Below, in pieces: positions 1 to 5,079 of a DNA stretch of 8,846 nt. The stretch spans positions 1 to 8,846 of the forward strand of contig CAIUAS010000209.1 in the NCBI GenBank assembly GCA_903897205.1, in the 5' to 3' direction. Origin of the DNA: an uncultured Gammaproteobacteria bacterium (GTDB taxonomy: Bacteria; Pseudomonadota; Gammaproteobacteria; CAIUAS01). The translations under genes and the position numbers were made by a program. The notes under the pieces were generated by a model. That model had not been told where the DNA came from, searched no databases, and saw only the letters and a list, made by a program, of their open reading frames with translations. Every line of letters begins with the position of its first letter. Positions within the stretch are counted from its first letter, which is position 1.

Positions 1-169
1 CTTTACGCGCTGCTTCTTTAATATGTTCAGGCGTATCAAAATCCGGTTCGCCTATCGTTAAATTTAAAATATCTTTGCCTTCCGCTTGCAACTGTTTTGC
101 GCGCGCACTTAATGCCAGGGTAGGGGAAGGTTTGATTTTTTGAACGCGATTAGAGAGTTGTATTGCCAT
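1..169 (-). CDS. aspB: Aspartate aminotransferase family protein, N-terminal part (gene runs off the left edge)
   Basis: Only the first 56 codons are present; the gene continues beyond position 1. The translation begins MAIQLSNRVQKIKPSPTL and continues to a GEPDFDTPEHIKEAA stretch. This is the characteristic N-terminus of the fold-type I, class I (Ib) aspartate aminotransferases, which are PLP enzymes that interconvert aspartate and 2-oxoglutarate with oxaloacetate and glutamate in the cytoplasm. The catalytic lysine and most of the PLP site lie outside the window, so substrate preference cannot be judged. The ATG is preceded by AAGGGA (read on the minus strand at 177-182) with 7 bases between, a good ribosome binding site. 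The gene is divergent from uvrB, an arrangement I recall from other gammaproteobacteria. The family is secure; the symbol is the name common in related genomes. Confidence 0.9.
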   Translation of the reverse strand, partial: MAIQLSNRVQKIKPSPTLALSARAKQLQAEGKDILNLTIGEPDFDTPEHIKEAARK

Positions 170-184
170 CGTATTGTCCCTTAG

Positions 185-217
185 TTGAATGCGAATTAAG
201 CCAAATTATGCTATGAT
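185..217 (+). promoter_or_regulatory. Probable uvrB promoter with extended -10
   Basis: TGCTATGAT at 209-217 is an extended -10 element (TG-N-TATGAT). An alternative pair is TTGAAT (185-190), 16 bp, TATGCT (207-212). Either places the transcription start between about 219 and 226, at or within a few bases of the ATG at 226. No LexA-type CTGT-N8-ACAG operator is visible in the divergent gap. This -10 overlaps that of the opposite gene. Confidence 0.5.
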
Positions 218-232
218 TGCAAACTATGTCAA
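205..232 (-). promoter_or_regulatory. Probable sigma-70 promoter of the aminotransferase gene
   Basis: On the minus strand a perfect TTGACA (-35, 227-232) is followed after 16 bp by CATAAT (-10, 205-210, five of six matches). Transcription would start near 198, giving a leader of roughly 28 bases that contains the ribosome binding site. The -35 hexamer overlaps the start codon of uvrB, so the two divergent genes share their control DNA. Confidence 0.6.
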
Positions 233-2238
233 ACAAAAAATTATTTTCTATCCAGTCAAATTTTAAACCTGCCGGTGATCAACCGGCTGCTATTAAAGCC
301 TTGCTTGCAGGAATGCAGGCAGGTTTAGCGCATCAAACTTTATTAGGTGTAACCGGTTCTGGCAAAACCTTTACGATTGCGCATGTTATTCAGCAGATGC
401 AACGGCCAACCCTGATTTTAGCGCCGAATAAAACTTTAGCGGCACAATTATACGGCGAGATGCGGGAATTTTTTCCGCATAATGCCGTGGAATATTTCGT
501 ATCCTATTACGATTATTATCAGCCCGAAGCTTATGTACCCTCTTCCGATACATTTATCGAAAAAGACGCCTCCATTAATGAACATATTGAACAAATGCGT
601 TTATCGGCTACCAAGGCATTATTAGAACGTCGCGATGTTATTATTGTCGCAAGCGTTTCTGCTATTTATGGTTTGGGTGATCCCAATACTTACATGAGCA
701 TGATTTTGCATTTACGATGTGGTGACACCGTTGATCAGCGCGCTATATTACGTCGTTTAGCGGAATTACAATATAAACGCAATGATACAAGTTTTGAGCG
801 CGGAACCTATCGCGTACGTGGTGATGTGATTGATGTTTATCCGGCGGATTCAGACGAGCAAGCTGTCCGTATTGAATTATTCGGCGATGAATTAGATAAT
901 TTAAGTCTGTTTGATCCCTTAACCGGTGAAATATTACAACGCTTACCACGCTTAACCATTTATCCAAAAACCCATTACGTTACCCCCCGCGATCGCGTGT
1001 TGGAAGCGATTGAAAAAATTAAAGTTGAATTAAAAGAACGCTTAGAACAATTTTATGATAACAGTAAATTATTAGAAGCAGAGCGGATTAAACAACGCAC
1101 ACAATATGATATTGAAATGCTATTAGAATTAGGTTATTGCAACGGCATCGAAAATTATTCGCGTTATTTATCAGCGCGCAACGCTGGCGAACCGCCACCT
1201 ACTTTATTTGATTATTTGCCTCCCGAGGCATTGTTAGTGATCGATGAATCGCATGTGACCATACCGCAATTAGGCGCTATGTATAAAGGCGATCGTTCGC
1301 GCAAAGAAACTTTAGTGGAATATGGTTTTCGTTTGCCTTCCGCATTAGATAATCGCCCCATGCAATTCGAAGAATTTGAACGGTTAGCGCCCCAAGCTAT
1401 TTTTGTATCTGCAACACCCGGCCCTTATGAAATACAACATTCAGGCGCCGTAGTTGAGCAAGTCGTGCGCCCAACAGGATTAATTGAACCAGAAATTGAA
1501 ATTCGTCCCGTGGGCACCCAAGTAGATGATTTATTATCTGAAATTAACAAACGCACTGCGGTTAATGAGCGCGTGTTGGTGACTACTTTAACCAAAAGAT
1601 TAGCAGAAGATTTAAGCGAATATTTAAATGAACATGGCATTAAAGTCCGCTATTTACATTCTGATATTGATACCGTCGAGCGAGTCGAAATTATTAGAGA
1701 TTTACGTTTAGGTAAGTTCGATGTTTTAGTAGGCATTAATTTATTACGCGAAGGTTTAGATATGCCAGAAGTTTCGCTGGTTGCTATTTTAGACGCAGAC
1801 AAAGAAGGCTTTTTGCGATCGGAACGCTCATTAATTCAAACCATAGGCCGTGCCGCCCGACATTTGCATGGAAAAGCGATTTTATATGCCGATAGAATAA
1901 CCGGTTCAATGGAACGTGCTATTCGAGAAACAGAACGGCGCCGTATTAAACAAACAGCTTATAATCAAACACATGGCATCACACCAAAAGGCGTTGAAAA
2001 AACCATTCAAGATGTAATGGAAGGCGCGCGCCGCGATAAAGCCAATTCGAATCGCCGTTATTTAAAAGTCGCTGAACAACAAGCCCATTATGCAGTATTA
2101 ACACCCCAACAAATCGCACAAAAAATTAAATTACTAGAACAGAAAATGCAAGCGCATGCGAAGAATCTGGAGTTTGAAGCAGCGGCTAAGGTGCGGGATG
2201 AGATTAGGGAATTACAGCACAATATGTTGGGTATTTAA
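226..2238 (+). CDS. uvrB: UvrABC excinuclease subunit B
   Basis: UvrB is the damage-verifying ATPase of nucleotide excision repair. It is loaded by UvrA, opens the helix at the lesion and recruits UvrC for incision. The 670-residue product is full length (E. coli has 673) and highly similar throughout. Visible motifs are Walker A GVTGSGKT (about 41-48), the tyrosine-rich beta-hairpin YDYYQPEAYVPSSD (about 95-108) that inserts between the strands, Walker B-like DESH (about 340-343), SAT (about 395-397), QTIGRAAR (about 538-545), and a C-terminal UVR coiled-coil domain (about 627-664, LEFEAAAKVRDEI) for UvrC contact. The ATG at 226 is preferred over an in-frame TTG at 217, because MSNKKLFSIQSNFKPAGDQ aligns with the known N-terminus. 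No Shine-Dalgarno sequence precedes it, which suggests a leaderless or near-leaderless message. It converges with the accessory gene downstream. Confidence 0.97.
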   Translation: MSNKKLFSIQSNFKPAGDQPAAIKALLAGMQAGLAHQTLLGVTGSGKTFTIAHVIQQMQRPTLILAPNKTLAAQLYGEMREFFPHNAVEYFVSYYDYYQPEAYVPSSDTFIEKDASINEHIEQMRLSATKALLERRDVIIVASVSAIYGLGDPNTYMSMILHLRCGDTVDQRAILRRLAELQYKRNDTSFERGTYRVRGDVIDVYPADSDEQAVRIELFGDELDNLSLFDPLTGEILQRLPRLTIYPKTHYVTPRDRVLEAIEKIKVELKERLEQFYDNSKLLEAERIKQRTQYDIEMLLELGYCNGIENYSRYLSARNAGEPPPTLFDYLPPEALLVIDESHVTIPQLGAMYKGDRSRKETLVEYGFRLPSALDNRPMQFEEFERLAPQAIFVSATPGPYEIQHSGAVVEQVVRPTGLIEPEIEIRPVGTQVDDLLSEINKRTAVNERVLVTTLTKRLAEDLSEYLNEHGIKVRYLHSDIDTVERVEIIRDLRLGKFDVLVGINLLREGLDMPEVSLVAILDADKEGFLRSERSLIQTIGRAARHLHGKAILYADRITGSMERAIRETERRRIKQTAYNQTHGITPKGVEKTIQDVMEGARRDKANSNRRYLKVAEQQAHYAVLTPQQIAQKIKLLEQKMQAHAKNLEFEAAAKVRDEIRELQHNMLGI

Positions 2239-2248
2239 ATTTAAAATA

Positions 2249-2268
2249 AAAACACGTCCGTGTGTTTT
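2249..2268 (-). terminator. Hairpin terminator between the convergent uvrB and accessory gene
   Basis: AAAACAC (2249-2255) and GTGTTTT (2262-2268) form a perfect 7-bp stem around a 6-base loop. Read on the minus strand the stem runs straight into TTTTTATTTT, so it suits the minus-strand gene that stops 10 bp earlier. On the plus strand the following bases are not T-rich, so it would be weak for uvrB. Confidence 0.55.
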
Positions 2269-2278
2269 GAATAACGTT

Positions 2279-4390
2279 TTATAGAGTATTTTTTATTTCA
2301 AGGGATGATAACAAGATTTCTCTAGCTTCCTCGCGCACTAATCTTCCAGCAATACGTTTAGCATCGGTTATGCCTGAAGCGTTGCGTTTTCCCACATTGT
2401 TATATGTAAGGAGAGTTTTTTGGTAATGCAGATTTTTTACTTCTTCAGATGAACTTATAGTAGGTTGAGCAGGTAGATGTTTAACTATTAAGGAACTATA
2501 AGTGCTGCTTAAGTCAACATCTTCTTCTTTTTTGCTTTTTAAGCTTTCTTCCATTTTGTTTACTTTATTATCATAAGCTGCTTTTACTTCTCTCTGTTGT
2601 TCATAACGAGCACGATTATCCGTGTTTTTTAATAAATGGTAAGCCCATTCTAATTCTTGTAGGTTAGTGGTATTTTCAGCACTAGAAACTAGATTTAGGG
2701 CGTTTTTAGTCTTTTTATAGTGTGCTTCAAGAGTATGAGAATCATTTATTGGCCCTGAATTATCATTTCTAGTTACTATTTTATATAAATCTTTATTATG
2801 AAATGCAGCGAAAGTTACATCAAAACATTCTTTTTGTTGCTTGTCGCTTAAACACTGATAAGCTTGTTTAGATTGATCTTTAATGTCTTGAGATAAATCA
2901 AGAGATTTCATTTTAGTTTCATAGGCACGTTTAATTTCCTTTGGATTTGCATTTAATGCAACACCTAAAGCATCATAGGGATTAAAATTTTTATCTCGAG
3001 CAAGCGTATGGATTAGTTTAGTATTTTGGTAAAAATCACGACCATAATCATTTGATAAAAGCTCGGCGTGTTTTTGCAATGTATTTAATTGTTTAGCCTT
3101 GTCGCTTTCATTAAATGCTACTTTTTTGCTTTCTAATTGTTTTATGATTTGGCTATGGCTCGGCCATCTATTATCATGCTTAGGAAGCTCAATTTCATAG
3201 CGACAGGCGCCATATTTTAAATAGTCCTCGCGTGCAATTTTTAATTTTTCTTCTTTAGTCAATTTTACCTTGCCAAAAATTGTATACTTATAATCGACAA
3301 TGGAATTTAGCTTAACTTGAAGAGTTTCCTTAACAAAGCCTAAGATTTTGTCGGTTTTTATATCATATTGTTTATTGATTTCTTCTTGTGCATCTTTAGA
3401 ATAAGCGCGACCTAGCGGGTTACCGCCGCCGAATAAAGCTTTAAATCTGTCAAATCGGCTCCCTTTATATAAATAATTTTGGAGCTTTTCTTGATATTGT
3501 TGTTCGGAAATTTTGCCGAGGTCTGCATTTTTAGCTTCAAAAGCTAATGTTAATCGTTTTTCAGTTGCTTTTTTGATGCTATCCAAATCTATTTCTAAAG
3601 TTACTTCAGGATTAACCGCGTTATCGACCATTGTGCGTGCGGTTTGGCGATGCAGTTTTTGTAGTTTGCGTCTTGCGTAGAGTTTATAAACTCCCATCCC
3701 TGCCAATGTCACACCAATGCCGGCAGCAATTGCCCAACCAATTGGATTAGAAGCTAAGGCAACGACTTTAGCTCCTACAATAACGGGAACCAAACCGAAT
3801 TTAAACATCGGCCAGATGCCTGCGGTGCCAATTGCTAATCCAACTGTTTTGACTGTTTTATTAGTTCTTTTTAACTTTTCTATTTCGGTTACTTTCCAGG
3901 GATGGTTCTTTAAATCTTGAACCTTGTTTTTTAAATCTAGCGCTGATAAGCCTGTGAAAATTGAAAAGGTAATTGTAAACAGGAAAGGGCCCGCTGAGCC
4001 CGCTATGGCGGCTGATGTGAGTTTGGCAAGGGCAGTTGCTATCGGTTTAACGGCAGTGCTAACTGCAGAGCTTATTAATGTATAGGCGGTAACCCGAACT
4101 GTAGTGCCAAATATTTTGGCAAAAAGCGGCTTGTCGCTTCTCCATAATTGAATGATTTTTACCGGATGCAAAGCCCCTTTAACGCCTAAGTCCACAAAAA
4201 ATAGATAAGGCAGTTTTAATTTGCTAAATATTCTGACAAAAATAACAAAAAAATTAATAATAGCAGGCCCTATAATATTATCTGTATACTCAGCTGTATT
4301 AGATAAAGTTTTATTTTGTGTGCTATTTATAATGGTTGGTTTGTTGCCTATCCTTGCTTTTTTTAATTTTTCTTGATGTGAGAATGGCAT
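2279..4390 (-). CDS. Large membrane-associated protein with two degenerate J-domain-like modules; candidate secreted effector
   Basis: I do not recognise a named family for this 703-residue protein. The N-terminal third is hydrophobic, with segments near 41-56, 99-150 and 182-236 rich in Gly, Ala, Ile and Val, giving several possible membrane hairpins and no cleavable signal peptide. The C-terminal half is charged and helical. Residues about 469-525 (NPYDALGVALNANPKEIKRAY, then AYQCLSDKQQKECFD) follow the J-domain pattern, but the HPD tripeptide needed to stimulate Hsp70 is absent (SLDLS at about 496-500). Residues about 552-600 repeat the last part of such a fold (ELEWAYHLLKNTDNRARYEQ). The C-terminus has EExxE at 687-691, 12-16 residues from the end, like the E-block of Dot/Icm substrates. 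The start is supported by GAGG (4398-4401 on the minus strand) 7 bases upstream. The DNA looks more AT-rich than uvrB or thrS. J-like folds are fairly sure; effector function is inferred. Confidence 0.75.
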   Translation of the reverse strand: MPFSHQEKLKKARIGNKPTIINSTQNKTLSNTAEYTDNIIGPAIINFFVIFVRIFSKLKLPYLFFVDLGVKGALHPVKIIQLWRSDKPLFAKIFGTTVRVTAYTLISSAVSTAVKPIATALAKLTSAAIAGSAGPFLFTITFSIFTGLSALDLKNKVQDLKNHPWKVTEIEKLKRTNKTVKTVGLAIGTAGIWPMFKFGLVPVIVGAKVVALASNPIGWAIAAGIGVTLAGMGVYKLYARRKLQKLHRQTARTMVDNAVNPEVTLEIDLDSIKKATEKRLTLAFEAKNADLGKISEQQYQEKLQNYLYKGSRFDRFKALFGGGNPLGRAYSKDAQEEINKQYDIKTDKILGFVKETLQVKLNSIVDYKYTIFGKVKLTKEEKLKIAREDYLKYGACRYEIELPKHDNRWPSHSQIIKQLESKKVAFNESDKAKQLNTLQKHAELLSNDYGRDFYQNTKLIHTLARDKNFNPYDALGVALNANPKEIKRAYETKMKSLDLSQDIKDQSKQAYQCLSDKQQKECFDVTFAAFHNKDLYKIVTRNDNSGPINDSHTLEAHYKKTKNALNLVSSAENTTNLQELEWAYHLLKNTDNRARYEQQREVKAAYDNKVNKMEESLKSKKEEDVDLSSTYSSLIVKHLPAQPTISSSEEVKNLHYQKTLLTYNNVGKRNASGITDAKRIAGRLVREEAREILLSSLEIKNTL

Positions 4391-4416
4391 GGTTTATCCT
4401 CGTAATATTACTATTA

Positions 4417-4545
4417 TTAGTGTGTTGTCTTTGGAAACGATAGCATAAAAGCATTTAAATATAGATTGTCTTTAAGTCTATCAGATAAAGCTTGAAGTTT
4501 AGTAAAATAACCATCTTTTTTATCTTTATTATTTTCAGGTTGCAT
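4417..4545 (-). CDS. Small 42-residue protein, first gene of the accessory operon
   Basis: An ATG at 4545 opens a 42-codon frame ending in a double TAA (4414-4419). The product begins MQPENNKDKKDGYFTKLQ and ends MLSFPKTTH. It is charged and probably helical, with a hydrophobic tail, and matches no family I know. The ribosome binding site is strong: AGGGGA on the minus strand, 4 bases before the ATG. The stop is 26 bp from the start of the 703-residue gene, in the same direction, and a PmrA-type box with a -10 lies upstream. Cotranscription is therefore likely. It could be a small partner or chaperone of the downstream protein, a leader peptide that couples translation, or a remnant of a longer gene; nothing in the sequence decides between these. 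Confidence 0.6.
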   Translation of the reverse strand: MQPENNKDKKDGYFTKLQALSDRLKDNLYLNAFMLSFPKTTH

Positions 4546-4587
4546 AATGTCCCCTGTGTTAGTTATTAAATTTAGTTAGTCGTTAGA

Positions 4588-4603
4588 ATGATTTTTAAAT
4601 CAT
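4588..4603. repeat. Short inverted repeat in the leader of the small gene
   Basis: ATGATTT (4588-4594) and AAATCAT (4597-4603) are perfect inverted copies separated by 2 bp. It lies between the likely transcription start (near 4618) and the small gene. It could be a weak operator or a small RNA hairpin, but it is AT-rich and may be chance. Confidence 0.3.
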
Positions 4604-4624
4604 GCAACGAGGAGAGCTAACTTA

Positions 4625-4630
4625 ATAATA
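4625..4630 (-). promoter_or_regulatory. Candidate -10 element of the accessory operon
   Basis: On the minus strand TATTAT (five of six matches to TATAAT) lies 7 bp after the end of the PmrA-type box. No good -35 hexamer is present at the right distance, as expected for an activator-dependent promoter. The transcript would start near 4618 and have a leader of about 70 bases before the small gene. Confidence 0.45.
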
Positions 4631-4637
4631 AACAATA

Positions 4638-4657
4638 AACCTTAAGGAAACCTTAAA
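4638..4657 (-). promoter_or_regulatory. PmrA-type regulator box upstream of the accessory operon
   Basis: Read on the minus strand the site is TTTAAGGTT, 2 bp (TC), CTTAAGGTT. Two 9-mers identical at eight positions lie as a direct repeat with 11-bp periodicity. This is the architecture of the PmrA box known from Legionella and Coxiella (cTTAATatT, N2, cTTAATatT) and also fits the enteric form YTTAAK-N5-YTTAAK. It shares 14 identical bases with the second box at 8258-8277. PmrA is a two-component response regulator that controls many Dot/Icm effector genes. The regulator itself is not in the window. Confidence 0.65.
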
Positions 4658-4718
4658 TGAGTAAAATATTTTTGCGCTCCGAAAAACGCAATTACCCCAC
4701 CACATTTATCCTTACCCC

Positions 4719-4746
4719 TTGAAATACTTAAAAATGTTGGTAAATT
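4719..4746 (+). promoter_or_regulatory. Possible promoter of tRNA-Val
   Basis: TTGAAA (4719-4724), a 16-bp spacer, and TAAATT (4741-4746) preceded by TG-G form a plausible extended -10 promoter. It would give a leader of about 70 bases before the tRNA. TTGATT or TTGTTG further on (4757-4771) could serve a nearer start, but they lack a good -10. The choice is uncertain. Confidence 0.3.
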
Positions 4747-4825
4747 AGTCGCACTATTGATTATATTGTTGATTATCGTGTAAAAGGGGTAAACGAAAGC
4801 CCGCGAACAGATTTAAAAACAGTTT

Positions 4826-4900
4826 AGGCACGTAGCTCAGTGGTAGAGCACCACCTTGACATGGTGGTGGTCGGTGGTTCGATCCCACTCGTGCCTACCA
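4826..4900 (+). tRNA. tRNA-Val (anticodon GAC)
   Basis: The gene is 75 bases long including an encoded CCA. The acceptor stem AGGCACG (4826-4832) pairs with CGTGCCT (4890-4896), and discriminator A and CCA follow. The D arm is GCTC-AGTGGTA-GAGC. The anticodon stem CCACC/GGTGG encloses TTGACAT, so the anticodon is GAC (4858-4860), reading GUC and GUU valine codons. The T arm is GGTGG-TTCGATC-CCACT with one G-U pair. All arms fold normally. Confidence 0.97.
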
Positions 4901-4907
4901 GTCATTT

Positions 4908-4936
4908 AAAAAAGCACCGTTGAGCGGTGCTTTTTT
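4908..4936 (+). terminator. Rho-independent terminator of tRNA-Val
   Basis: A 12-bp perfect stem (4908-4919 with 4925-4936, GC core GCACCG/CGGTGC) with a TTGAG loop ends in six T residues, 7 bases after the tRNA. The A run on the left arm makes it potentially bidirectional. Confidence 0.93.
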
Positions 4937-4946
4937 ATGGGTGAGT

Positions 4947-5039
4947 GTATATACCAAACCCATTGAGATTTTGTTTTATACTCGCTTGATGTTAGCTAGT
5001 GCAATAAAAACGTAAAACCTCAACGGGTTTGGTATATAC
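4947..5039. repeat. 93-bp near-perfect inverted repeat, MITE-like, between tRNA-Val and thrS
   Basis: The left arm (4947-4967) and right arm (5019-5039) are 21-bp inverted copies with a single mismatch, A against G, which is a G-U pair in RNA. The interior also folds: TTTT/AAAA and GTTTTAT/ATAAAAAC continue the stem, and ACTcGCT (4980-4986) pairs with AGCtAGT (4994-5000) around a 7-base loop. The ends read TATACCAAACCC and GGGTTTGGTATA. If the outermost TA is a target duplication, the element fits a Tc1/mariner or IS630-type miniature element. No coding capacity is present. It could instead be a structured thrS leader. Confidence 0.7.
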
Positions 5040-5040
5040 T
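5030..5040 (+). promoter_or_regulatory. Possible thrS promoter (-10 region) inside the right arm of the repeat
   Basis: TG-G-TATATA (5030-5038) is an extended -10, and TATACT (5035-5040) is an overlapping alternative. No consensus -35 is seen upstream. Between the tRNA terminator and thrS almost all DNA belongs to the inverted repeat, so the thrS promoter is likely within it unless transcription reads through from upstream. Confidence 0.35.
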
Positions 5041-5079
5041 GATTTTTTGAAGATATCCAAACAATAATTGGAGTATTAA

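Noticed and set aside
217..225. TTG start for uvrB three codons upstream
   Set aside because: It lies at the probable -10 element, has no ribosome binding site, and the family N-terminus fits the ATG at 226.
743..967. Minus-strand frames inside uvrB (also 1425-1640) and the frames opposite the accessory gene (3717-3920) and rpmI/rplT (7735-7944)
   Set aside because: All lie within clearly coding DNA in another frame and show no family pattern.
4657..4722. 21-codon plus-strand frame beginning MSKIFLRSEK
   Set aside because: Its start codon overlaps the regulator box; it is very short, has no convincing ribosome binding site, and precedes only the tRNA.
4880..4900. Attachment site of an integrated element at the 3' end of tRNA-Val
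   Set aside because: No second copy of the tRNA 3' end and no integrase gene are visible in the window.
4980..5000. 7-base loop in the thrS leader as a tRNA-Thr anticodon mimic (UGU)
   Set aside because: UGU occurs in the loop but is one base off the anticodon position, and the structure is better explained as the centre of a symmetric repeat.
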